From the NCBI GenBank assembly GCA_902786665.1, contig CADADN010000021.1, positions 1 through 50,602 on the forward strand: DNA of 50,602 nt. Direction: 5' to 3'. The position numbers and the translations under genes are program-made. This DNA is from an uncultured Prevotellaceae bacterium (lineage in GTDB: Bacteria > Bacteroidota > Bacteroidia > Bacteroidales > Bacteroidaceae). Below the pieces are notes generated by a model. It saw only the letters and a list, made by a program, of their open reading frames with translations. It ran no database searches and had not been told where the DNA came from. The stretch's first letter is position 1. Every line of letters starts with the position of its first letter. Positions 38,477 through 46,792 of the stretch are shown here, piece after piece.

Positions 38477-38540
38477 AATTTAGTTAAAACAAAATAATAT
38501 TTGGTGAACTAATTTATTACCAATCTTTTAAATTCGACTG

Positions 38541-38548
38541 CAAAGTTA
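38541..38548 (-). promoter_or_regulatory. Candidate -7 element for the wHTH gene
   Basis: TAACTTTG on the minus strand; the -33 region reads TTAG, a weak match. Confidence 0.5.
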
Positions 38549-38665
38549 CACCTTTTATTTCATCCTAACTAATTTTCTGCAAAAAATGTGACACGAGAAA
38601 GCCTTAAAATGTTCATTTTCATGCATTTCTTGATTTATGTCAACTATTTTTGCTTACACACAACA

Positions 38666-38696
38666 TTTAGAGCCTATGATTTTCATAGACTCTAAA
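38666..38696 (-). terminator. Hairpin downstream of aspS
   Basis: Two 14-nt arms (TTTAGAGCCTATGA and its complement with one mismatch) and a 3-nt loop. It begins 36 nt past the aspS stop codon and has no strong U-run. The sequence between it and aspS contains two direct AACTATAG copies. Confidence 0.6.
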
Positions 38697-38731
38697 TAAC
38701 TTATAACTATAGACTTTGCAGTAACTATAGC

Positions 38732-40492
38732 TTATTGTTCACGCAATTCTACTTTGATTTGCAACTCTTCCAGTTGCTTGGGGTCCAATTCCGACGGTGC
38801 GTCGAGCATGACATCCCTGCCACTATTGTTCTTGGGGAAGGCGATGCAGTCGCGGATGCTGTCAAGTCCGGCGAAGATGGCGACGAAACGGTCGAGGCCG
38901 AAAGCCAACCCGGCGTGTGGTGGTGCTCCATACTTGAAAGCGTTGATAAGGAAGCCGAACTGCGCCATTGCCCTTTCCGGCGTGAAGCCAAGGATGTCGA
39001 ACATTTTCGCCTGCAACTTCCCGTCGTGTATACGGAGACTACCTCCACCGACCTCTATGCCGTTGCACACGAAGTCGTAAGCCTTCGCCCTGACGCGTTC
39101 GGGATGGTCTTCGAGCAAAGGAATGTCGTCGGGGTTGGGCATGGTGAAGGGGTGGTGTGTGGCCATGAGCCTCTGCTCCTCGTCGCTCCACTCAAAGAGT
39201 GGGAAGTCGATGATCCACAAGCACTCGAAGCGGTTCTTGTCGCGCAGTCCGAGACGGTCGCCCATTTCCAATCGCAAGGTGCAGAGTTGCACCCTCGTCT
39301 TGTTGGCGTTGTCACCACTGAGGATGAGCACGAGGTCGCCATCGGCAGCCCCCATCTTCTCCTTGAGTGCCAGGAGCGTCTCTTTGGAGTAGAACTTGTC
39401 GACACTGCTCTTGATGGTGCCATCAGCATTGTATTTCACATACACCAGGCCTTTTGCTCCCACTTGGGGCCGTTTGACGAAATCGGTGAGTTGGTCGAGT
39501 TGCTTGCGGGTGTATGAAGCGCAGCCCGGCACGCAGATTCCTCCGATGTAGGCAGCCTGGTCGAAGACAGGGAAGGTGCCAGTCTGCAACACGTCCATCA
39601 GTTCGACAAATTCCATGCCGAACCTCAAATCGGGCTTGTCGCTGCCGAAGCGCCTCATGGCCTCATGCCATGGCATCTGCTGCAGCTTGTCGGGAAGGGA
39701 GACGCCAAGCAGTTCCTTGAAGAGATGGCGGCACATATCCTCGAAGAGTGAAATGACATCCTCTTGGTCTACGAAACTCATCTCGCAGTCGATTTGTGTG
39801 AATTCCGGCTGTCTGTCGGCCCTGAGGTCCTCATCGCGGAAGCATTTTGCGATTTGGAAATAGCGGTCGAACCCGCTCACCATGAGGAGTTGCTTGAGGG
39901 TTTGCGGACTCTGCGGGAGAGCGTAGAACTGCCCCGGGTTCATGCGTGAAGGCACGACGAAATCCCTTGCGCCCTCGGGGGTGGAACCGATGAGTATGGG
40001 AGTCTCCACCTCGATGAAGTCCTTGGAGTCGAGGAAGTTTCGAATGGCGATGGTCATCTTGTGCCTGAGTTCGAGATTTTTCCTGACAGGGTTGCGTCTG
40101 AGGTCAAGGTATCTGTATTTCATCCTGATGTCGTCGCCCCCGTCGGTGTTGTCCTCGATGGTGAACGGCGGCGTAACGCTTTCGCTGAGCACATTCAGCG
40201 ATGCAACAATGATTTCGATGTCACCCGTTGGCATCTTCGGGTTCTTGCTTTGTCGCTCCCTGACAGTTCCAGTGGCCTGGACGCAGAACTCACGACCCAG
40301 TTTGTTGGCCAGGTCGAAAAGTTCGCTGTCGGTCTCGTCGTTGAACACCAGCTGGGTGACGCCATACCTGTCTCTGAGGTCGATGAACGTCATTCCACCC
40401 ATTTTCCTGCTACGTTGCACCCATCCGGCCAGTGTGACCTCTCGGCCGGCATCGGAAAGTCTCAACTCTCCACAAGTATTCGTCCTATACAT
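38732..40492 (-). CDS. aspS: Aspartate--tRNA ligase
   Basis: A 586-residue class IIb synthetase of the bacterial type. The N-terminal OB-fold anticodon domain contains [23 protein letters not shown]. Class II motif 2 is [18 protein letters not shown]. An insertion (GAD-type) domain occupies residues about 280-410. Motif 3 is [13 protein letters not shown] near the C-terminus. The start is the ATG at 40492 ([10 protein letters not shown]); the frame stays open to 40531, but that stretch overlaps the promoter. Whether it charges only tRNA-Asp or also tRNA-Asn cannot be settled here. Confidence 0.96.
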   Translation of the reverse strand: MYRTNTCGELRLSDAGREVTLAGWVQRSRKMGGMTFIDLRDRYGVTQLVFNDETDSELFDLANKLGREFCVQATGTVRERQSKNPKMPTGDIEIIVASLNVLSESVTPPFTIEDNTDGGDDIRMKYRYLDLRRNPVRKNLELRHKMTIAIRNFLDSKDFIEVETPILIGSTPEGARDFVVPSRMNPGQFYALPQSPQTLKQLLMVSGFDRYFQIAKCFRDEDLRADRQPEFTQIDCEMSFVDQEDVISLFEDMCRHLFKELLGVSLPDKLQQMPWHEAMRRFGSDKPDLRFGMEFVELMDVLQTGTFPVFDQAAYIGGICVPGCASYTRKQLDQLTDFVKRPQVGAKGLVYVKYNADGTIKSSVDKFYSKETLLALKEKMGAADGDLVLILSGDNANKTRVQLCTLRLEMGDRLGLRDKNRFECLWIIDFPLFEWSDEEQRLMATHHPFTMPNPDDIPLLEDHPERVRAKAYDFVCNGIEVGGGSLRIHDGKLQAKMFDILGFTPERAMAQFGFLINAFKYGAPPHAGLAFGLDRFVAIFAGLDSIRDCIAFPKNNSGRDVMLDAPSELDPKQLEELQIKVELREQ

Positions 40493-40528
40493 TATAATTA
40501 TGTTGGTTGGTTGCTTGCATATAATTTG

Positions 40529-40558
40529 CAAAATTAGCCATTATTTTGCAAACGCCAA
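40529..40558 (-). promoter_or_regulatory. Promoter of aspS
   Basis: On the minus strand TTTG ends at 40556, followed by a 19-nt spacer and TAATTTTG at 40536-40529. The leader would be about 30 nt. Confidence 0.72.
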
Positions 40559-40631
40559 AGGAAACGGGGTGATTTTTTATGGAAGAATATTCTGCGGCGA
40601 CGCTATGACAATGCCTCACACGACAAGAAGA

Positions 40632-40653
40632 GGCCCGGCGTAAATGCCGGGCC
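40632..40653 (-). terminator. GC-rich hairpin after the TrpB2 gene
   Basis: An 8-bp perfect stem (GGCCCGGC/GCCGGGCC) with a 6-nt loop, followed on the minus strand by TCTTCTT. It lies between the 9-nt array and the aspS promoter. Confidence 0.65.
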
Positions 40654-40685
40654 CCTTCTCATATACTTTTGTATAAAGGCTTCAC

Positions 40686-40765
40686 TTTAAAGACCTTAAA
40701 GACCCTAAAGACCTTAAAGACCCTAAAATCCCTAAAGACCCTAAAGGCCCTAAAGACCCTAAAGC
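40686..40765 (+). repeat. 9-nt repeat array (CTAAAGACC) after the TrpB2 gene
   Basis: About nine units of CTAAAGACC, TTAAAGACC and CTAAAATCC or CTAAAGGCC. It ends 2 nt from the stop codon of the TrpB2 gene. Confidence 0.8.
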
Positions 40766-40767
40766 CA

Positions 40768-42132
40768 TTACACCAGGTGTGGCAGTTCTGCCATGCCCTT
40801 GGCTAGGTCTTCGTCGCTGAGTTCGTAGTTGCGGAGGTCGCCGTTGATGTATTGGTCGTACGCAGTCATGTCAATGAGTCCGTGTCCGCTGAGGTTGAAG
40901 AGGATGACCTGTTGCTCACCTGTTTCCTTGCATTTAAGAGCCTCCCTGATGGTTGCAGCAATGGCGTGGCAGCTCTCCGGCGCCGGGATGATGCCTTCTG
41001 TCCTGCTGAAGAGTATGCCGGCCTCGAAGGTCTCGAGTTGTGGTATGTCCACACCCTTCATGTATCCATCCTTGATCAACTGGCTGACAATCATTCCCGC
41101 TCCATGGTATCTGAGACCACCGGCGTGGATGTTGGCAGGTTTGAAGTTGTGTCCGAGTGTGAACATGGGGAGGAGCGGTGTGTATCCTGCCTCGTCTCCG
41201 AAGTCGTAGTCGAAGACGCCCCGGGTGAGCTTGGGACAGCTGGCGGGTTCTGCAGCGATGAATTCTGTATTCCTTTCCCCTGTGAAGTTGTGTCTCATGA
41301 AGGGGAATGCGATGCCACCGAAGTTGGAGCCGCCTCCAAAGCAAGCGATGACCTTGTCGGGATACTCTCCCGCCATTTCCATCTGCTTCTCAGCCTCCAG
41401 ACCGATGATGGACTGATGGAGCGACACGTGGTTGAGCACGGACCCAAGGGTGTATTTGCAGTTGGGCGTGGTGGTGGCCAGTTCCACGGCTTCCGATATG
41501 GCGGTGCCGAGCGACCCCATGTGTGTGGGTTCCTTTGTGATGATATCCTTACCAGCCCTTGTCGACATCGACGGCGAGCCCTCAACGGTAGCACCGAAGG
41601 TACGCATGATGGACGACCTGTAGGGCTTCTGCTGCATGGATATTTTCACCTGATAGACAGCGGTTTCCAGTCCGAAGACCTTTGCTGCATAGCTGAGCGC
41701 CGCTCCCCACTGTCCCGCACCAGTCTCCGTAGTGACGTTGGTGACACCTTCCTGCTTGCAGTAGTAGCACTGTGGCAGTGCGGAGTTGATTTTGTGAGAG
41801 CCAAGCGGGTTGACACTCTCATTCTTGAAATAGATGTGTGCCGGTGTTCCCAGCGCTTCCTCCAAGGCGTATGCCCTCACAAGAGGTGTTGCCCTATAGT
41901 ATTTGTACATTTCCAGCACCGGCTCCGGTATGTCGATCCAAGGATGCTCGGTGTCGAGTTCCTGCTTGGAACACTCCAGGCTGAAGATGTGTGCCAGGTC
42001 CTCGGCGCTAAGCGGCTGCTTGGTGCCGGGGTGCAGTGGCGGCAGCGGCTTGTTGGGCATCTCGGCCTGGATGTTGTACCACTTTGTAGGAATCTCACTC
42101 TCTTGAAGGATGAATCTTTTCTGTCGTTTCAT
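40768..42132 (-). CDS. TrpB2-type tryptophan synthase beta chain
   Basis: A 454-residue PLP enzyme of the TrpB2 branch. The lysine that binds PLP is in NPLGSHKINSALPQ. TETGAGQWGAALSYAA and the phosphate-binding GGGSNFGG complete the site. The extended N-terminal region and the C-terminal SGHGLIDMTAYDQYINGDL are features of TrpB2, not of the TrpA-bound TrpB1 (about 400 residues). TrpB2 enzymes make tryptophan from indole and serine without a TrpA partner; no other trp gene is nearby. The start is the ATG at 42132 (MKRQKRFIL). A minus-strand TACTTTTG lies about 70 nt upstream. Confidence 0.92.
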   Translation of the reverse strand: MKRQKRFILQESEIPTKWYNIQAEMPNKPLPPLHPGTKQPLSAEDLAHIFSLECSKQELDTEHPWIDIPEPVLEMYKYYRATPLVRAYALEEALGTPAHIYFKNESVNPLGSHKINSALPQCYYCKQEGVTNVTTETGAGQWGAALSYAAKVFGLETAVYQVKISMQQKPYRSSIMRTFGATVEGSPSMSTRAGKDIITKEPTHMGSLGTAISEAVELATTTPNCKYTLGSVLNHVSLHQSIIGLEAEKQMEMAGEYPDKVIACFGGGSNFGGIAFPFMRHNFTGERNTEFIAAEPASCPKLTRGVFDYDFGDEAGYTPLLPMFTLGHNFKPANIHAGGLRYHGAGMIVSQLIKDGYMKGVDIPQLETFEAGILFSRTEGIIPAPESCHAIAATIREALKCKETGEQQVILFNLSGHGLIDMTAYDQYINGDLRNYELSDEDLAKGMAELPHLV

Positions 42133-42200
42133 AAAAAAGCTAAAGATATGTATTATTGAATCTGAATTTCCAAATGGTGTGGCAAAAGCCAAATGATTTG

Positions 42201-42208
42201 CAAAAGTA
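42201..42208 (-). promoter_or_regulatory. Candidate -7 element for the TrpB2 gene
   Basis: TACTTTTG on the minus strand fits TAnnTTTG; the nearest TTG upstream is at a 23-nt spacing, longer than usual. Confidence 0.5.
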
Positions 42209-42359
42209 CACAATTATTTCATCATTCATTGCAAAATGACAAGAAAAAAGGCATTTGTTGAAAAATTTTACACAAACGCACCTTTGCCCCATCAACCAAC
42301 CTCACATGCCGATATTTTTCACTCTGCCGAAGGCTCTCAGTTCTTTTCCTCAAAAAAAT

Positions 42360-42390
42360 TTGGCTTTTCGCTCACTTAACAGTACCTTTG
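42360..42390 (+). promoter_or_regulatory. Promoter of the fRMsr gene, abutting the start codon
   Basis: TTG at 42360-42362, a 20-nt spacer and TACCTTTG at 42383-42390. The ATG begins 5 nt later, so the transcript would be leaderless or nearly so. Confidence 0.7.
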
Positions 42391-42394
42391 CCAC

Positions 42395-42916
42395 ATGAAA
42401 CAAACAACCTCTCCCCTCCTTTCAGAGGAAGACACCTCTCTCCGCCGCGAGACATACGACACCTTGCTCCCCCAGCTTCGCAGTTTGGTGGATGGTGAAC
42501 GCAACTTTATCGGCGTCCTTGCAAATGTCACCGCCTTGCTGCGTCAAACATTCGGCGAGCGTTTCTTCTGGGTGGGTTTCTACCTGGTAAGCGACGGGAA
42601 GTTGCGCCTCGGGCCTTTCCAAGGGACGATGGCCTGCTTCACCATCGCCCGCGGGCGCGGCGTATGCGGCACGGCGTGGGAGCAGGACAGCACCATCATC
42701 GTGGACGATGTGGAACAGTTTCCCGGGCACATAGCCTGCTCCAGCGAGTCACGCTCTGAAATCGTCGTTCCCATGCACGACGCCCACGGCAACGTGACCG
42801 GCGTACTCGACATCGACTCCCGTGAGCTGGGCGCTTTCAATGCCGTCGACCGCGAGGGTTTGGAGGCTGTCTGCAGTTTGCTTGACATCGACAAATACGA
42901 CATCAAATGGAATTAG
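42395..42916 (+). CDS. Free methionine-(R)-sulfoxide reductase (GAF domain)
   Basis: A 173-residue cytoplasmic GAF-domain enzyme that reduces free methionine-R-sulfoxide. The three redox cysteines are Cys81, Cys91 and Cys115 (MACFTIARGRGVCGTAWEQ and HIACSSESRSEIVVPM). Their spacing of 10 and 24 residues equals that of E. coli MsrC (84, 94, 118). The C-terminal GVLDIDSRELGAFNAVD is also characteristic. No other start is available before residue 79, so the ATG right behind the promoter must be used. The stop overlaps the start of the CaCA exchanger by 10 nt. It protects against oxidative damage in an otherwise anaerobic lineage. Confidence 0.93.
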   Translation: MKQTTSPLLSEEDTSLRRETYDTLLPQLRSLVDGERNFIGVLANVTALLRQTFGERFFWVGFYLVSDGKLRLGPFQGTMACFTIARGRGVCGTAWEQDSTIIVDDVEQFPGHIACSSESRSEIVVPMHDAHGNVTGVLDIDSRELGAFNAVDREGLEAVCSLLDIDKYDIKWN

Positions 42917-43881
42917 TATTAGACATCATCATCATCATCGCCGGCATCGCACTGGTCTTGTGGGGTGCCGACCGCATGACCGACGGTGCGGTATCCATAG
43001 CCCGGCGGCTTCGCATCCCACAGATGGTCATCGGCCTCACCATCGTAGCCTTGGGCACCTCCATGCCTGAATTGTGCATCAGCCTCGTGTCGGCCTTGAA
43101 AGGCACCTCCGACTTGGCCGTGGGAAACGTCGTTGGCAGCAACATCTTCAACACGCTGCTGATTGTCGGCGTGGCTGCCTTGGTGGCTCCCATCACCATC
43201 CTGCGCTCCACGGTGACCAAGGACATGCCCTGGTCGGTGCTTGCCGGCATACTGCTCATCGCCCTTTGCTTCGACAAGAACATCGGCCGTATCGACGCAT
43301 TCATCCTGTTTGCCGTTTTCATCCTTTTCATGGTATACACCTTGTGGCAAGCGAAGAAAGGGAAGCCTGAAGCCTCCACGGAAACAACCAAGGAAGAGAT
43401 GCCCATATGGAAATCATCCTTCTTTGTAATACTTGGTCTTTCCTGTCTTGTCTTAGGCAGCAACTTGTTTGTCAACTCCGCCACCGACGTGGCACGCGCC
43501 CTGAATGTGTCTGACGCCGTCATCGGCCTCACCATCGTGGCCGGCGGCACGTCGCTTCCCGAACTGGCCACCAGTGCCGTGGCTGCGAAGAAGGGGCAAA
43601 GCGCCATCGCCATCGGCAACGTGATAGGCAGCAATGTATATAATGTATTATTGATATTAGGTCTGACAGGCATCATCTGCCCTATGGAGACAAAAGACAT
43701 CCATATGGAAGACTATGGCCTGATGACATTGAGCATGGTGCTGCTATGGCTCTTCTCCTTCACCCGTTACAAGGTGGAGCGCTGGGAAGGCTTGGTGCTC
43801 ACTGTCATCTTCATCATCTACATAGTCTGGCTGGTTTTCAATGCCGTATCACCGGCTGCGGCACAAGCAATCCTGAACTAG
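42907..43881 (+). CDS. Calcium/sodium antiporter, CaCA family (YrbG-like)
   Basis: A 324-residue inner-membrane exchanger with about ten hydrophobic helices in two inverted halves. The two alpha-repeats are visible: VIGLTIVALGTSMPELCIS with AVGNVVGSNIFNTLLI in the first half, and VIGLTIVAGGTSLPELATS with AIGNVIGSNVYNVLLILG in the second. Glu in TSMPE and TSLPE are the ion-binding residues. The halves are joined by a charged loop around residues 150-170 (KKGKPEASTETTKEE). The start overlaps the fRMsr gene by 10 nt, indicating translational coupling. The stop TAG is the start of a CTAGAGAAG repeat unit. Confidence 0.93.
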   Translation: MELVLDIIIIIAGIALVLWGADRMTDGAVSIARRLRIPQMVIGLTIVALGTSMPELCISLVSALKGTSDLAVGNVVGSNIFNTLLIVGVAALVAPITILRSTVTKDMPWSVLAGILLIALCFDKNIGRIDAFILFAVFILFMVYTLWQAKKGKPEASTETTKEEMPIWKSSFFVILGLSCLVLGSNLFVNSATDVARALNVSDAVIGLTIVAGGTSLPELATSAVAAKKGQSAIAIGNVIGSNVYNVLLILGLTGIICPMETKDIHMEDYGLMTLSMVLLWLFSFTRYKVERWEGLVLTVIFIIYIVWLVFNAVSPAAAQAILN

Positions 43882-44074
43882 AGAAGCCAAGCTCACTAAA
43901 ATCACTAGAAAAACTAGAAGCCCTAGGGTCACTAGAAAAACTAGAAACCCTAGGGGCACTAGGAATCCTAGAAAACCTAGGGACACTAGAAAAACTAGAA
44001 ACCCTAGGGTCTAGAGAAACTAGAAGCCCTAGGGTCACTAGAAAAACTAGGAATCCTAGAAAAACCTAGAAACC
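43878..44074 (+). repeat. Long 9-nt repeat array (CTAGAAACC) with 27-nt higher order
   Basis: About twenty units including CTAGAAAAA, CTAGAAACC and CTAGGGTCA, which recur in that order as a 27-nt super-unit. Together they fill the gap between the convergent antiporter and TlpA-like genes. The array reaches the stop codons of both. Confidence 0.88.
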
Positions 44075-45124
44075 GTAAACGGTTTTGAGTTGCTCTCCAA
44101 GCCTGTCACCTCTCAAGTCGTATGCGACGATGCATCCATTGCCATCGAGCAACACGTTCGAGGGGATGGCTATCACGCCGTAAGCATCGGAGGCGGCACA
44201 TTCCCAACCCTTGAGGTCTGAAATCTGCGGCCAGTCCATGCCGAGGTTGGTGACAGCTGCCTTCCATTGGGCTTCGTTCTGGTCGAACGACACACCGACG
44301 ATTTCAAAGCCTTCCTTGTGGTATTTCACGTAGTTTTCCACGACGTTGGGCATCTCCTTCCTGCAAGGTCCACACCAACTGGCCCAGAAGTCGACCAAAA
44401 CATAATTCCCCTTTCCACACCAATCACTCAAATGGCAAATGCCACCGTCAAGATTGCGCATGGAGAGGTCGACGAACTTCCTTCCCAGTTGTTTTTTCTC
44501 CAATCCCTTCGCATATTGCTTGGCCACATTCATCCTGGGATGACTCATATAAGGGGCGTCGTCCACGAGCCAGGGTTTCACCTGTTCGTAATTCATCTCC
44601 ATGAACATGTCGGGAAGGAAGGCGGCAGGCACCATCGTGTCGGCATAAGGCTTCAATATCTCGATGCGTCGAGCCACGCGGCTAAGTTTCAAGTCGGCCA
44701 TCTGCTGTCGGGCAAACTTCACATCCCCTGCTTCCTCGAGGGCTTTCAACGCCTTCATCCTCTCATTGATGACCTGGTCAAGAGAGTCGAGCGACAAGTC
44801 GCATCTCATGGTCATCTCGTTTAGTGCCGAGCCTTTCACCTTGCGCGCCACAAAGTCGACCTCCAAAGGGACAAGGTCGGCGAAGAACGGAACCAGGTAA
44901 TCCCTTCCTCCAATGCCAAAAAGACCGTCCTTCTCAATGGGGAGTGTGGTGTCGAATTTTCCCTCTCTCACAGGAATCTTGGCCATGATGAACCCATGTG
45001 ACAAGTCCACCACCAACACGGTGTCCTTCCCCTCGGGGCACATCCCGGTCAAATGCATCTTGTCTTGTGCCTGCACCACCAAGGCAGCAACCGTCAAGAC
45101 AGCCAATATCATCAGTTTTCTCAT
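44066..45124 (-). CDS. TlpA-like thioredoxin-fold exported protein
   Basis: A 352-residue exported thiol-disulfide protein with signal peptide MRKLMILAVLTVAALVVQAQ. Residues about 20-200 form an N-terminal domain of the DUF4369 kind found in Bacteroidetes Tlp proteins. The C-terminal thioredoxin fold (about 215-350) has the active site WASWCGPCRKEMP and the cis-proline region AIPSNVLLD. Such proteins reduce or rearrange disulfides in the periplasm. The chosen ATG is at 45124; three codons upstream is a TTG in a sequence not resembling a signal peptide. The last two codons and stop (Gly-Phe-TAG) are exactly one unit of the 9-nt repeat read on the minus strand. Confidence 0.9.
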   Translation of the reverse strand: MRKLMILAVLTVAALVVQAQDKMHLTGMCPEGKDTVLVVDLSHGFIMAKIPVREGKFDTTLPIEKDGLFGIGGRDYLVPFFADLVPLEVDFVARKVKGSALNEMTMRCDLSLDSLDQVINERMKALKALEEAGDVKFARQQMADLKLSRVARRIEILKPYADTMVPAAFLPDMFMEMNYEQVKPWLVDDAPYMSHPRMNVAKQYAKGLEKKQLGRKFVDLSMRNLDGGICHLSDWCGKGNYVLVDFWASWCGPCRKEMPNVVENYVKYHKEGFEIVGVSFDQNEAQWKAAVTNLGMDWPQISDLKGWECAASDAYGVIAIPSNVLLDGNGCIVAYDLRGDRLGEQLKTVYGF

Positions 45125-45153
45125 AATTGTCAAATATATTTGATTTTACCGCG

Positions 45154-45161
45154 CAAATATA
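45154..45161 (-). promoter_or_regulatory. Candidate -7 element for the TlpA-like gene
   Basis: TATATTTG on the minus strand about 30 nt before the ATG. No clear -33 TTG. Confidence 0.5.
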
Positions 45162-45202
45162 ATATTTTTATTTTATTTTTTCGCTATTTTGCAAAAAAAG
45201 TG

Positions 45203-45210
45203 TAATTTTG
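45203..45210 (+). promoter_or_regulatory. Candidate -7 element for the queuosine transporter operon
   Basis: TAATTTTG on the plus strand, with a T-rich but TTG-free -33 region. Transcription from about 45216 would begin 12 nt before the riboswitch-like fold. Confidence 0.6.
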
Positions 45211-45227
45211 CAGCCGATTTTTTCCAT

Positions 45228-45257
45228 AGAGTGCTTGAGAACCTCTTAAAAAACAAG
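45228..45257 (+). ncRNA. Candidate class I preQ1 riboswitch
   Basis: The leader can form the H-type pseudoknot of preQ1-I aptamers. P1 pairs AGAG (45228-45231) with CUCU (45243-45246). P2 pairs CUUG (45234-45237) with CAAG (45254-45257). Loop residues match the known ligand contacts: U232, C242 just before the closing C, and A253 before P2 (last three digits of positions 45232, 45242, 45253). They correspond to U6, C15 and A29 of the Thermoanaerobacter aptamer. An A6 tract links P1 to P2, as in known members. P2 ends 3 nt before the ATG of a queuosine-precursor transporter, so ligand binding could hide the start region. The P1 stem is short (4 bp). Confidence 0.75.
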
Positions 45258-45260
45258 AAA

Positions 45261-45950
45261 ATGACAAAGAACCACCAAAAAGTGAGTGTGCTGTTCCTTT
45301 TGTTCAGCATGCTTTTCACCGTCTGCCTCATTACGGCAAACCTATTGGGAACAAAGCAGATAGCATTAGGCTCCATCAACGTGACGGGCGGCCTGCTGAT
45401 TTTCCCCGTTTCCTACATCATCAACGACTGCGTATGCGAAGTATGGGGGTTCCGCAAAGCCCGTCTTTTGATATGGACAGGCTTCTTGATGAACTTTTTC
45501 TTCGTGACGGTTTGCGCCCTTTGCGACGCCATCCCCGGCGCACCTTACTGGAACAACGATGAAGGGTTCCATGCCATCTTCGGCCTTGCACCCCGCATCG
45601 CCCTGGCTTCCTTCGTGGCTTTCCTTGCCGGCAGTTTCATCAACGCCTATGTGATGAGCCGCATGAAAATCATGTCGAAAGGAAAGAATTTCTCCTGGCG
45701 CGCCATCGCCAGCACGTTGCTGGGCGAGGGTGCCGACTCCCTGCTGTTCTTCCCCCTGGCCTTCTGGGGAGTGATTCCCACCTCGGAACTGCCCATCTTG
45801 ATGTTGTGGCAAGTAGTGCTGAAGACCTCCTACGAGGTCATCATACTGCCAATCACCATCAAAGTGGTGAACTACGTGAAGAAATATGAGAACGAGGATG
45901 TCTACGACAACGGCATAGACTACGGCATCCTGAACATCTTCAACATCTAA
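45261..45950 (+). CDS. Queuosine precursor transporter (QPTR/YhhQ family)
   Basis: A 229-residue membrane protein with about six hydrophobic helices of the VUT/DUF165 family, which imports preQ0 and preQ1. Family motifs include [40 protein letters not shown] and [20 protein letters not shown]. The ATG at 45261 (MTKNHQKVS) is preferred; the upstream in-frame ATG at 45189 precedes the promoter. queF follows 10 nt after the stop. The candidate preQ1 riboswitch in the leader supports the substrate assignment. A VUT protein alone could carry other queuosine precursors, so preQ0/preQ1 rests on the context. Confidence 0.93.
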   Translation: MTKNHQKVSVLFLLFSMLFTVCLITANLLGTKQIALGSINVTGGLLIFPVSYIINDCVCEVWGFRKARLLIWTGFLMNFFFVTVCALCDAIPGAPYWNNDEGFHAIFGLAPRIALASFVAFLAGSFINAYVMSRMKIMSKGKNFSWRAIASTLLGEGADSLLFFPLAFWGVIPTSELPILMLWQVVLKTSYEVIILPITIKVVNYVKKYENEDVYDNGIDYGILNIFNI

Positions 45951-45960
45951 AACCATTTCC

Positions 45961-46425
45961 ATGGAAGAGTCAAGAGAGAAAGAAGGCCTGCAAGCCTTAG
46001 GCGCAAAGACACGCTACGCCACTGACTACGCCCCCGAAGTGTTGGAAACTTTCGAGAACAAACACAAGGGAAATGATTACTGGGTGAGATTCAATTGCCC
46101 GGAATTCACCTCGCTCTGCCCCATCACCGGCCAGCCCGACTTTGCCGAAATCGTCATCAGTTACATCCCCGGCGAGCGCATGGTGGAGAGCAAGAGTCTC
46201 AAACTCTATCTTTTCAGCTTCCGCAACCACGGCGACTTCCATGAAGACTGCGTGAACATCATCATGAAGGACCTGGTAAAATTGATGCAGCCCAAATACA
46301 TCGAGGTCACCGGTTTGTTCACGCCCCGTGGAGGCATCAGCATCCATCCCTACGCCAACTACGGCATTCCCGGCACGAAATACGAGCGCATGGCCGAGGA
46401 ACGGCTGCTGAGATACAAATATTAA
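45961..46425 (+). CDS. queF: NADPH-dependent 7-cyano-7-deazaguanine reductase QueF
   Basis: A 154-residue enzyme of the short (YkvM-type) QueF class. It reduces the nitrile of preQ0 to the aminomethyl group of preQ1. The nucleophilic cysteine is in [17 protein letters not shown] (about residue 56), and the QueF NADPH motif is [21 protein letters not shown]. The length matches Bacillus QueF (about 165). It is translated 10 nt after the transporter. No queC, queD or queE is in the window, so the pair could work as preQ0 salvage: import and reduction before tRNA insertion by Tgt. Confidence 0.96.
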   Translation: MEESREKEGLQALGAKTRYATDYAPEVLETFENKHKGNDYWVRFNCPEFTSLCPITGQPDFAEIVISYIPGERMVESKSLKLYLFSFRNHGDFHEDCVNIIMKDLVKLMQPKYIEVTGLFTPRGGISIHPYANYGIPGTKYERMAEERLLRYKY

Positions 46426-46449
46426 ACTGTTGGGGAGTTGTGTTTTTTA

Positions 46450-46637
46450 GGAGTTAAAGAGGAGTTAAAAGGGAGTTAAAGGGGAGTTAAAGAGACATAT
46501 GATCACTTCCTTCTGAATTAAAGAGGAGTTAAAAGGGAGTTAAAGGGGAGTTAAAGGGGAGTTAAAGGGACATATGATCACTTCCTTCTGAGTTAAAGAG
46601 GAGTCAAAGGGGAGTTATATGGACAAATGATCCTTTG
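46450..46637 (+). repeat. GGAGTTAAAGG array with three caps, locus F
   Basis: About thirteen units with caps GAGACATATGATCAC, GGGACATATGATCAC and a decayed TGGACAAATGATCC. Each intact cap is followed by TTCCTTCTGA. Plus orientation, between queF and the convergent lipoprotein gene. Confidence 0.88.
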
Positions 46638-46736
46638 GCTGCCATCTTGAAGGATGCCGTTTTTGACATGCTCACTTATTCCCTGCATTCAGCATGACGA
46701 TTCACCACGACTTTTACCACTGTGTGCACACTTATA

Positions 46737-46758
46737 GAGACGGGAGTCTTCCCGTCTC
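46737..46758. repeat. Degenerate copy of the REP-like palindrome
   Basis: GAGACGGGA and its complement with loop GTCT. It shares the core of the perfect copy at 4235-4266. It lies downstream of the minus-strand lipoprotein gene. Confidence 0.6.
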
Positions 46759-46792
46759 CCCCTAAGCTTCGCTGAAATATCAGAGCTCCCTC

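Noticed and set aside
43746-44069. Leu-Glu-Lys-rich periodic peptide
   Set aside because: It begins inside the antiporter gene in another frame and then translates the 9-nt array; the periodicity is that of the DNA repeat.
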